Shown in pieces: positions 1-5,453 of a DNA stretch of 5,453 nucleotides. Position numbers and translations under genes: made by a program. The notes under the pieces are model-generated. The model was not told the DNA's origin and made no database searches. It was given only the letters and a program-made list of their open reading frames with translations. Source of the stretch: Eubacterium sp. (GTDB lineage Bacteria; Bacillota; Clostridia; Oscillospirales; Acutalibacteraceae); contig JAILGO010000192.1 in NCBI GenBank assembly GCA_024696725.1, positions 1-5,453 of the forward strand. The letters are read 5' to 3'. The stretch's first letter is position 1, and each line of letters opens with the position of its first letter.

Positions 1-1
1 T

Positions 2-925
2 AAATCGTATTTTGTTAATATGAAATTTATGAACAATACGTTTAAAAATATTTCGGGCTATGCCGTTATTGCTACTAACTATAAAAACTCGGTTATCAGC
101 GGAAATACTATGGTAAACTGCGGCTCGGGTATTCTTTTCAGGACTATGGACGGCTCTCATAAGAATTTCTATGAGCCTAAGAAAACAAAGTATAAAATCC
201 AGAAGAAATACGTTAAGCTGAAAAGTAAAATTGTCGACAATACCATAACGGTTACCAAGCCGTATAAAAAAGGCTTTCAGAACGTTGCCTACGGTATTCA
301 GCTCTACGGCGAAAAGGTAAGTAAAAAGCTGAGCAGTCAGGAGCGCAAGGCTAATAAAAACAATATCGTTATGCCTCAGGGCGATTTCAGAATTTCGGGC
401 GTATCCGTTAAAAACAATACGGTTAACCTCAACGTCTGCGGCTACGCCGTATGGCTTTACGGCGCTGTAAAAAATAACGTTACGGGTAATACTCTTACCG
501 CCGATATAAAGTCAAAGGGCGCAGGAGGAAACGGCGACTTAATCCGCCTTGTAACGAGCTCCTCCAATTCGTTAAAGAATAATAAAATTAAAAATATAAC
601 CTCAACAGGTTACGCTCCCGAGCTGAGAGGTATATGTCTTACGGATTCGTCGAATTCAAATACCGTTACGGGTAATACGGTAACGGGCGCGAAGAAGGAC
701 GGAATTAAGATTGAATATTCAAAATCAGCTACAATCAGCTCGAATACGGTAACGAAATCGGGCAGAGACGGAATATTCGTTATGGAAACGAGCGGCGTTT
801 ACCTTACCGATAATACGGTTAAATCAAGTAAGGCTTATGGACTCCACGCTCAGAAATATCAGCTTAAAAAGGAGTCGGGCAATAAGGTTTCGGGAAGCGG
901 AATCCGCGACCGAAGCTGGAAATAA
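2..925 (+). CDS. Right-handed parallel beta-helix repeat protein, 3' part (5' end outside window)
   Basis: The reading frame is open to the left window edge (codons for K-S-Y-F-V-N precede the first ATG at 20) and no ribosome binding site precedes that ATG, so the gene very probably starts upstream. The visible part is 307 residues. It is built from Asn-rich coils of the NosD/pectate-lyase-like beta-helix type, with recurring N-N/G-N-T-V-T motifs followed by a G-I or G-Y-A-V strand. The last three full coils are exactly 23 residues each, starting at the Asn codons at 674, 743 and 812, with a partial one at 881. Two longer Lys-rich stretches (about 140-230 and 310-375) look like loops bulging from the helix. 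Proteins of this fold are often secreted or surface carbohydrate-binding or carbohydrate-cleaving proteins, but no catalytic motif, dockerin or sorting signal is visible and the signal-peptide region is missing. The specific function is unknown; only the fold assignment is solid. Confidence 0.85.
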   Translation, partial: KSYFVNMKFMNNTFKNISGYAVIATNYKNSVISGNTMVNCGSGILFRTMDGSHKNFYEPKKTKYKIQKKYVKLKSKIVDNTITVTKPYKKGFQNVAYGIQLYGEKVSKKLSSQERKANKNNIVMPQGDFRISGVSVKNNTVNLNVCGYAVWLYGAVKNNVTGNTLTADIKSKGAGGNGDLIRLVTSSSNSLKNNKIKNITSTGYAPELRGICLTDSSNSNTVTGNTVTGAKKDGIKIEYSKSATISSNTVTKSGRDGIFVMETSGVYLTDNTVKSSKAYGLHAQKYQLKKESGNKVSGSGIRDRSWK

Positions 926-928
926 ACA

Positions 929-955
929 AAAACGGCTGTCACCGACAGCCGTTTT
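929..955. terminator. Bidirectional intrinsic terminator between convergent genes
   Basis: A perfect 12-bp inverted repeat (AAAACGGCTGTC, 929-940, with GACAGCCGTTTT, 944-955) encloses a 3-nt loop. On the plus strand it starts four bases after the beta-helix stop codon and its T-run leads into AT-rich DNA. On the minus strand it follows the alcohol dehydrogenase stop codon (958-960) directly and ends in TTTTTGTTT. The GC-rich stem core flanked by A/T tracts on both sides fits rho-independent termination from either direction, which suits the convergent genes. This is a structural prediction from sequence only. Confidence 0.92.
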
Positions 956-957
956 AA

Positions 958-2088
958 TTATATTAATTCGTAATACATTTTTGTAATATCGTCAAGAGTA
1001 AGCTCTATCGGATTTCTCGTCATCAGCATCGACATACTCTTTTCGGCGAGCTCCTTTATCTGCGCGTCGCCTGTGCAGTCAATTTCGCTCAGCCTCGTTC
1101 TCATACCGAGGCGTTTTTTTAATGCCGAAATCTCGTCAGCCATAGCGTATGCGGATTCAAAGCCACAGGCGTTAGCAAGCGCCGCTATACGCCCGTCGCC
1201 GTCCGCGTTATCAGCGTTAAAGCGAAGAAAATAATCGAGAGTGAACGCGCACGCTTCACCGTGAGGCATACCATAAATGTTCGTAAGAGGGAAGGAGCAC
1301 GCGTGAGAGCCGGTCGTTCTCGGGTGGCTGAACGCAACGCCCGCCACTATTGAAGCCTCCGCCATCTTCTCTCTCGCCTTAAGGTTATCAGGCTCGTTGT
1401 AAGCCTTTTCAAGCCATTCAAAAACTGTTCTCGCCGCCGAAACGGAACACGCGGAGCATACGGGCTGATTGAGCGTCGACCAATAGCTCTCTACTGCGTG
1501 AGCGAGCACGTCAAGTCCAGTTGAAGCCGTAACCTGAGGCGGTACGGAAAGCGTAAGCTCGGGGTCGATAACCGCGATTTTCGGGAACATCGCTTCGTCG
1601 TTCATAGGCTGCTTAAGGTTCTTTTTAAGGTCGGTTAAAACGGAAATGTTAGTAACCTCGCTCGCGGTACCCGAAGTCGTCGCGATAGCAATCATCGGTA
1701 TAGCCTCGTCGGCGCTTACTGCCTTTTCGCCGCTGTGATACGGCTCGATGGGGGAGTCGCTTTTTGCTATGGCGCAAGCCGCCTTACAGCAGTCCATAGG
1801 CGAGCCTCCGCCGAGCGCAACCGCAAAGTCCGCGCCCGTGCTTCTTAAAAGTGCGGCGCAGGCGTTAACGTTATCCGTCGTCGGATTGGGACGGATGTCG
1901 CTGAAAACGGCAACGAGCCTTCCCTCGCTCATATCGGTAAGCTCTTTGGAAACACCGTTTCTCTCGAGCGTTTTTGAACATACAAGAACGCCTTTACTTC
2001 CGCCTATATCGTCGATATAGCTTTTTATGTTCTTTCTTTTTCCCGTTCCGAATTCTATTCTTACGGGAAGTTTGAAGCTCCACTCCAT
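958..2088 (-). CDS. Iron-containing alcohol dehydrogenase, phosphonoacetaldehyde reductase-like
   Basis: This 376-residue protein is a full-length group III (Fe-dependent) alcohol dehydrogenase that would interconvert an aldehyde and an alcohol with NAD(P)H in the cytoplasm. Seen in the sequence: the nucleotide-binding GGGSPMD at 93-99, TTSGTASE at 137-144, and metal ligands D193, H197, H262 and H276 with the family's 4- and 14-residue spacing. The second histidine of the usual HAxAH motif is replaced by Phe266. The surrounding RTTGSHACSFPLT, the PHG loop and the C-terminal NPIELT resemble, from memory, the phosphonoacetaldehyde (hydroxyethylphosphonate) reductase-like branch rather than classical ethanol or lactaldehyde enzymes. 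No pepM or phosphonopyruvate decarboxylase lies in the window, so the substrate is unproven. The start is supported by GGAGGG five bases upstream. It is the last gene of the minus-strand run, 12 bp after tatD. It is rich in cysteine (11 residues, including Cys100-Cys101), as expected for an oxygen-sensitive anaerobic enzyme. Family is near certain; subfamily is tentative. Confidence 0.93.
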   Translation of the reverse strand: MEWSFKLPVRIEFGTGKRKNIKSYIDDIGGSKGVLVCSKTLERNGVSKELTDMSEGRLVAVFSDIRPNPTTDNVNACAALLRSTGADFAVALGGGSPMDCCKAACAIAKSDSPIEPYHSGEKAVSADEAIPMIAIATTSGTASEVTNISVLTDLKKNLKQPMNDEAMFPKIAVIDPELTLSVPPQVTASTGLDVLAHAVESYWSTLNQPVCSACSVSAARTVFEWLEKAYNEPDNLKAREKMAEASIVAGVAFSHPRTTGSHACSFPLTNIYGMPHGEACAFTLDYFLRFNADNADGDGRIAALANACGFESAYAMADEISALKKRLGMRTRLSEIDCTGDAQIKELAEKSMSMLMTRNPIELTLDDITKMYYELI

Positions 2089-2093
2089 AGTAT

Positions 2094-2099
2094 CCCTCC
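2094..2099 (-). promoter_or_regulatory. Ribosome binding site of the alcohol dehydrogenase
   Basis: GGAGGG on the minus strand lies five bases before the ATG and one base after the tatD stop codon. It fixes the start at 2088. The tight packing suggests the gene is translated from the tatD message, possibly with translational coupling. Confidence 0.8.
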
Positions 2100-2100
2100 G

Positions 2101-2871
2101 TTATTTAAGTCTGTATAGCTTTTTTGCGTTTTCGTTCGTTGTATCAAGTATTTCCTGCGCGCTTTTTCCGAGTACCTCGCCGATTCTTTCCGCGATAAAG
2201 GGAATATACGAAGAGTCGTTTCGTTTTCCTCTGTGCGGAACGGGCGCAAGATACGGACAGTCCGTTTCAAGCACAAGCCGCTCAAGCGGTATTTCTTTTA
2301 CTACCTCGAGACTTTTTCTTGCGTTTTTAAAAGTAACTACGCCGTTGAGGCCGACATACATACCGAGCTTTATTACCTCTTTTGCCATTTCCTTCGAGCC
2401 TGAAAAGCAGTGTAAAACGCCGCCCGGCTTAAACTCTTTAATTATGTCGAGCGTGTCGCCGTGAGCCTCTCTGTCGTGAATGATTACCGGTAAATTAAGC
2501 TCCTTCGCAAGCGCAAGCTGCGCCCTGAAGAATTCCTTCTGCTTTTCCTTCGTCGAGCTCATCCAGTGATAGTCAAGCCCGATTTCGCCTATCGCGGCGC
2601 ATTTTTCGTGCGTTGCGAGGGCTTTTATTTCTTCAAGATCGGAAAGTCCGAAGCCTTCGAGATTTTCCGGATGAAAGCCCGCCGCGAAATATATGTAATT
2701 ATATTTTTCCGCAAGCTCAAGACTCGCCTCGCTTGAATTAATATCGCACCCGCAGGTTACAATATTTGTAACCCCTCTGCCCTCAAGAGAGGACAGAAGG
2801 GTGTGCCTGTCGTTATCAAACTGTTCGTCGTCGTAATGACTGTGAGTGTCAAAAATATTATAATAATTCAT
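2101..2871 (-). CDS. tatD: TatD family metal-dependent DNase/hydrolase
   Basis: This is a complete 256-residue TatD/YcfH/YabD-type protein, a cytoplasmic TIM-barrel hydrolase. Family members are two-metal, Mg-dependent 3'-5' exonucleases linked to DNA repair and nucleic-acid turnover. All expected metal or active-site residues can be read: H10 and H12 in DTHSHYD, E96 in GEIGLDYHW, H132 in IIHDREA, H154 in LHCFSG and D204 in LETDCPYLAP. The GFHPE motif at 65-69 and the PHRGKRN motif at 212-218 are also typical. The length matches the family. The start is fixed by the HxH motif only ten residues in and by an AAGGGAG sequence about 11 bases upstream. It follows metG, as yabD follows metS in Bacillus subtilis, so yabD is an equivalent name. 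Oddly, its ribosome binding site sits in a hairpin arm of a repeat-like element, which may lower or regulate its translation. The exact substrate of this copy is inferred from the family. Confidence 0.96.
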   Translation of the reverse strand: MNYYNIFDTHSHYDDEQFDNDRHTLLSSLEGRGVTNIVTCGCDINSSEASLELAEKYNYIYFAAGFHPENLEGFGLSDLEEIKALATHEKCAAIGEIGLDYHWMSSTKEKQKEFFRAQLALAKELNLPVIIHDREAHGDTLDIIKEFKPGGVLHCFSGSKEMAKEVIKLGMYVGLNGVVTFKNARKSLEVVKEIPLERLVLETDCPYLAPVPHRGKRNDSSYIPFIAERIGEVLGKSAQEILDTTNENAKKLYRLK

Positions 2872-2880
2872 AATCTTTTT

Positions 2881-2930
2881 TTCTCCCTTGTGTAAAGGGA
2901 GCTGTCGGCGTAAGCTGACTCAGGGATTGT
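2881..2930. repeat. Intergenic two-hairpin repeat-like element between metG and tatD
   Basis: Almost the whole metG-tatD gap is structured. One hairpin pairs 2883-2889 with 2895-2901 (7 bp, 5-nt loop). A second pairs 2904-2909 with 2914-2919 around a GTAA tetraloop; its single G-T pair is stable only in plus-strand RNA and becomes an A-C mismatch in minus-strand RNA. The minus-strand reading (AATCCCTGAGTC, then a small hairpin, then CTCCCTTTACACAAGGGAG) matches my memory of a short interspersed repeat found in many intergenic regions of Clostridia such as Ruminococcus and Faecalibacterium. Only one copy lies in this window, so the repeat nature is recalled, not shown. The hairpins lack a following T-run, so it does not look like a terminator. 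Confidence 0.6.
2883..2889 (-). promoter_or_regulatory. Ribosome binding site of tatD, inside a hairpin
   Basis: On the minus strand AAGGGAG lies about 11 bases before the tatD ATG, separated by an A-rich spacer, and is the only Shine-Dalgarno candidate. It pairs perfectly with CTCCCTT (2895-2901) just upstream in the mRNA across a 5-base loop, so ribosome access may be limited. Confidence 0.65.
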
Positions 2931-4853
2931 TTAACAGATTTTAGCTCCTACAGGAAGGTCGACGAAGGTAACCGCAACCTCGCCGTCCTTTTCGCCCGAG
3001 AGAAGCATACCCTGCGAGATTTCGCCGCAGAGCTTGACGGGCTTGAGGTTAGTTACGATTATAGCCTTTTTGCCGATTAAATCCCCGGGCTTATACCATT
3101 TCGCAATACCCGAAACTATCTGTCTCGGTTTACCCGAGCCGTCGTTAATCTGAAGCTTTAAGAGCTTGTTCGATTTCTTAACGGGCTCGCAGTCTGTAAT
3201 CTCCGCAACGCGAAGGTCGGACTTAAAGAAATCGTCGATTGTGATTTCGGGGATTTCCTCTTCCTTCGTTTCCTCTTCAGCCGCTTCAGCTTCCTGCTTA
3301 GCCGCAATTTCGGATAGCATCTTTTCCGCGTCGATTCTCTGGAAAAGCGGAACGGCAGCGCCGACCTTGGTGTTTACGGGCATAGCGCCGAATTCCGAAA
3401 GAGAAGCGTATTCCTTGATATCGCAGTTCATCTGTTCAAAGATTTTTTCAGCCGTTTCGGGCATGAACGGGGAAATGAGAACGGAGATAAAGCGGATTGC
3501 TTCGAGAAGATTGTAAAGAACGGTCGCGAGTCTTTCTCTCTTGCTCTCGTCCTTTGCAAGCGCCCACGGCATCGTTTCATCGATATATTTGTTTGAACGC
3601 TTCGCGAGGTTGATAACCGACTCGATAGCGTCTGCAACGCGGTAGGTCTTAAAGCATTCCTCGACCCTCTTAACCGTGTCGAGCGCAAACTGCTTAAGCT
3701 CGCCGTCTACCTCTTCCTCACAGTCGTATCTCTGAACGATTCCGTCGAAATACTTGTTTTGCATCGCAATCGTTCTGTTGACGAGATTGCCGAGAGTATT
3801 CGCAAGGTCGGAATTGAAACGCTCAATGATTGTTTCGTAGGTGATGGAGCCGTCGCTCGCGTAAGGCATTTCGGAAAGAAGATAATATCTTACGGGGTCA
3901 ACGCCGAGAAGGTCGACAAGACCGTCGGCATAGATAACGTTACCCCTCGACTTGCTCATTTTATCCTCGCCGAAGAGAAGCCACGGGTGACCGAATACCT
4001 GCTTCGGAAGCGGCTCGCCGAGAGCCATAAGCATAATCGGCCAGTAGATAGTGTGGAAGCGTACTATATCCTTACCGATAATATGCACGTCGGCAGGCCA
4101 GTATTTTTTATAGAGCTCTCCGGAGCCGTCGGGGTCGTAGCCGAGCGCGGTAATATAGTTTGAAAGCGCGTCTATCCATACGTAAACGACGTGCTTGTCG
4201 TCGAAATCAACGGGTATACCCCATTTAAACGAGGTACGGCTTACGCATAAATCCTGAAGTCCGGGCTTTATGAAGTTATTGAGCATTTCCTTCTTGCGCG
4301 CCTCGGGATAAATGAAGTTTTCATTTTCCTCGATAAACTGCTCAAGCTGCTTCTGATATTTTGAAAGACGGAGAAAATACGCCTCCTCCTTAGCGGGCTT
4401 AACCTCGCGTCCGCAGTCGGGACATTTTCCGTCGACGAGCTGGCTTTCGGTCCAGAAGCTTTCGCACGGAGTACAGTAAAGTCCCTCGTATTCTCCCTTG
4501 TAAATATCGCCCTGCTCGTAGAGCTTTTTAAATATTTTCTGTACGGCTCTTTCGTGATAACCGTCGGTGGTTCTTATGAACTTATCGTAGCTCGTGCCGA
4601 GAAGGTCGCATATACCCCTGATTTCGCCCGCTACCTTATCGACGTATTCCTTCGGTGTAACGCCTGCGGCTTTAGCGTATTCCTCGATTTTCTGACCGTG
4701 CTCGTCGGTACCCGTAAGGAAGAATACGTCGTAGCCCTGTAATCTCTTATACCTTGCGATAGCGTCGGTTAAAACTATTTCATAGCTGTTGCCTATATGA
4801 GGCTTTCTCGACGTGTACGCAATAGCCGTTGTAATATAAAATTTCTCTTTCAT
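2931..4853 (-). CDS. metG: Methionyl-tRNA synthetase with C-terminal tRNA-binding domain
   Basis: This 640-residue class I aminoacyl-tRNA synthetase charges tRNA-Met with methionine using ATP in the cytoplasm. Seen in order: the Rossmann catalytic core starting with the HIGH-type signature (here HIGN, 19-22) and TGTDEHGQK (47-55); a zinc knob with C127, C130, C144 and C147; the YVWIDALSNY region near 224-233; the KMSKS loop at 298-302; the helical anticodon-binding domain to about 505; an acidic Glu/Ala-rich linker (about 512-535); and an EMAPII/Trbp111-like OB-fold tRNA-binding domain (about 538-640) that usually aids dimerisation and tRNA affinity. Length and domain order match the long bacterial form. 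The start is supported by GGGAGGT seven bases upstream. It lies 24 bp after nagB and 59 bp before tatD, which suggests co-transcription. There is no room for a T-box leader immediately upstream, so any tRNA-dependent control would have to act before nagB. Confidence 0.98.
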   Translation of the reverse strand: MKEKFYITTAIAYTSRKPHIGNSYEIVLTDAIARYKRLQGYDVFFLTGTDEHGQKIEEYAKAAGVTPKEYVDKVAGEIRGICDLLGTSYDKFIRTTDGYHERAVQKIFKKLYEQGDIYKGEYEGLYCTPCESFWTESQLVDGKCPDCGREVKPAKEEAYFLRLSKYQKQLEQFIEENENFIYPEARKKEMLNNFIKPGLQDLCVSRTSFKWGIPVDFDDKHVVYVWIDALSNYITALGYDPDGSGELYKKYWPADVHIIGKDIVRFHTIYWPIMLMALGEPLPKQVFGHPWLLFGEDKMSKSRGNVIYADGLVDLLGVDPVRYYLLSEMPYASDGSITYETIIERFNSDLANTLGNLVNRTIAMQNKYFDGIVQRYDCEEEVDGELKQFALDTVKRVEECFKTYRVADAIESVINLAKRSNKYIDETMPWALAKDESKRERLATVLYNLLEAIRFISVLISPFMPETAEKIFEQMNCDIKEYASLSEFGAMPVNTKVGAAVPLFQRIDAEKMLSEIAAKQEAEAAEEETKEEEIPEITIDDFFKSDLRVAEITDCEPVKKSNKLLKLQINDGSGKPRQIVSGIAKWYKPGDLIGKKAIIVTNLKPVKLCGEISQGMLLSGEKDGEVAVTFVDLPVGAKIC

Positions 4854-4860
4854 ATATAAT

Positions 4861-4867
4861 ACCTCCC
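4861..4867 (-). promoter_or_regulatory. Ribosome binding site of metG
   Basis: GGGAGGT on the minus strand is spaced seven bases from the metG ATG and lies in the 24-bp gap after nagB. It confirms the chosen start. No terminator hairpin is visible in this gap. Confidence 0.82.
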
Positions 4868-4877
4868 GGTAGATAGT

Positions 4878-5453
4878 TTAAAGAAGCGACGCCGCGCCCT
4901 TATCAAGCATAAGGGTAACGTCTTTATGAAACTGTAATATGCTCGCAGGACATTCGGGCGTTACGTTGCCGTCGATAACCTGCTTTATAGCCTTCGCCTT
5001 TTTTTCGCCGATGGCGATAATAAGTATTCTTTCAGCCTGCATTATTGAGCCGATTCCCATAGTGATAGCCTCCGTCGGCACCTCTTCTACCGAATCAAAG
5101 AAGCGGCTGTTGTCCTCGATAGTGCTTTGCTTCAGCTTTACTACGTGGCTCCAACGCTGAAACGCGTTCGCAGGCTCGTTAAACGCTATGTGACCGTTTG
5201 AGCCGATGCCGAGAAGCTGAATATCAATTCCGCCCGCGGCTCTTATTTTCTTTTCGTAGCTCTTACATTCCGCCTCTAAATCCCGGGCGTTTCCGTTTAA
5301 GAAGTTTATATTCTCCTCGGGTATGTTAATGTGGTTAAAAAGGTTTTTATACATAAACGAATGATAAGAGTTTTTATCTTTAACGTCAAGGCTGCAGTAT
5401 TCGTCGAGGTTAAAGGTAGTAACCTTTGAAAAATCAACAGCGCCCTGTTTATA
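4878..5453 (-). CDS. nagB: Glucosamine-6-phosphate deaminase, C-terminal part (5' end outside window)
   Basis: The enzyme converts glucosamine 6-phosphate to fructose 6-phosphate and ammonia, feeding amino sugars such as N-acetylglucosamine into glycolysis. The frame is open to the right window edge and 191 residues are visible. Compared with NagB from Escherichia coli, about 50 N-terminal residues, including the phosphate-binding GLPTG loop, are missing. A methionine codon at 5354 is internal, because family sequence (VTTFNLDEY) continues upstream of it. Visible motifs are the catalytic aspartate in NLDEY (codon 5403-5405), GIGSNGHIAFNEP with its active-site His and Glu, NSRFF, and AITMGIGSIM followed by a conserved C-terminal end. 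Asn replaces the E. coli active-site Asp in the NGH motif, as I recall is usual in Bacillus-type NagB. The short C-terminus also fits the Bacillus type of about 240 residues. It is the most upstream visible gene of the minus-strand run; its promoter and any GlcNAc-responsive operator lie outside. Confidence 0.96.
   Translation of the reverse strand, partial: YKQGAVDFSKVTTFNLDEYCSLDVKDKNSYHSFMYKNLFNHINIPEENINFLNGNARDLEAECKSYEKKIRAAGGIDIQLLGIGSNGHIAFNEPANAFQRWSHVVKLKQSTIEDNSRFFDSVEEVPTEAITMGIGSIMQAERILIIAIGEKKAKAIKQVIDGNVTPECPASILQFHKDVTLMLDKGAASLL

Noticed and set aside
20..22. ATG as the true start of the beta-helix gene
   Set aside because: The frame stays open to the window edge, no ribosome binding site precedes it, and the coil pattern is already in progress; the gene most likely starts upstream.
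2061..2285. Minus-strand 74-residue frame across the tatD-alcohol dehydrogenase junction
   Set aside because: It is out of frame with both strong family matches and shows no motif of its own.
1748..2464. Plus-strand reading frames antisense to the alcohol dehydrogenase and tatD
   Set aside because: They have no ribosome binding site and no recognisable motif, and lie wholly opposite well-supported genes; their Ser/Leu-rich composition is typical of antisense shadows.
2883..2901. Intrinsic terminator after metG
   Set aside because: In the direction of metG transcription the hairpin is followed by A-rich sequence, not a T-run, and it holds the tatD ribosome binding site.
3166..4163. Antisense and alternate-frame open frames within metG
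   Set aside because: The MetRS frame has all its catalytic and zinc motifs across this stretch; the others lack motifs and translation signals.
4788..4799. HIGN in place of HIGH in the MetRS signature as an active-site defect
   Set aside because: I recall HIGN as a common variant in clostridial MetRS with the same surrounding residues, and all other motifs are intact.
5193..5201. Asp-to-Asn change in the NagB NGH motif as loss of function
   Set aside because: The same Asn occurs, as I recall, in active Bacillus-type NagB enzymes, so it marks the subfamily rather than a broken gene.
5352..5354. ATG as the start of nagB
   Set aside because: Recognisable NagB sequence, including the catalytic NLDEY motif, continues upstream in the same frame to the window edge, so this is an internal methionine.

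Overview
The window looks like chromosomal DNA of a Gram-positive anaerobe of the class Clostridia, possibly a gut Oscillospiraceae/Ruminococcus-type organism. This rests on three points: strong GGAGG-type ribosome binding sites, clostridial-looking MetRS, TatD and NagB proteins, and a short intergenic repeat of a kind I remember from such genomes. The taxonomic call is inference, since no database could be searched.

Layout. The left end (2-925, plus strand) is the 3' part of a gene for a right-handed parallel beta-helix protein; its start lies outside the window. A compact 12-bp hairpin (929-955) separates it from a convergent four-gene run on the minus strand and can terminate transcription from both sides. 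Read in transcription order from the right edge, that run is nagB (glucosamine-6-phosphate deaminase, 5' end cut by the window edge), metG (methionyl-tRNA synthetase with a fused C-terminal tRNA-binding domain), tatD (metal-dependent DNase/hydrolase) and an iron-containing alcohol dehydrogenase. The gaps are 24, 59 and 12 bp with no clear terminator between genes, so they probably form one transcription unit whose promoter lies upstream of nagB.

Function. The operon mixes housekeeping roles: amino-sugar catabolism, methionine tRNA charging, nucleic-acid processing or repair, and an NAD(P)H-dependent reductase. The metG-tatD pair is a familiar Firmicutes arrangement, but the usual next genes (rnmV, ksgA) are absent and an alcohol dehydrogenase follows instead. 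That enzyme has the four metal ligands, and a histidine-to-phenylalanine change plus the surrounding motif make it resemble the phosphonoacetaldehyde reductase-like subfamily.

The most interesting non-coding detail is the metG-tatD gap. It is filled by a two-hairpin repeat-like element, and the tatD Shine-Dalgarno sequence forms one arm of one of its hairpins. I see no mobile element genes, CRISPR array, tRNA or rRNA, and no evidence of a wholly new system.
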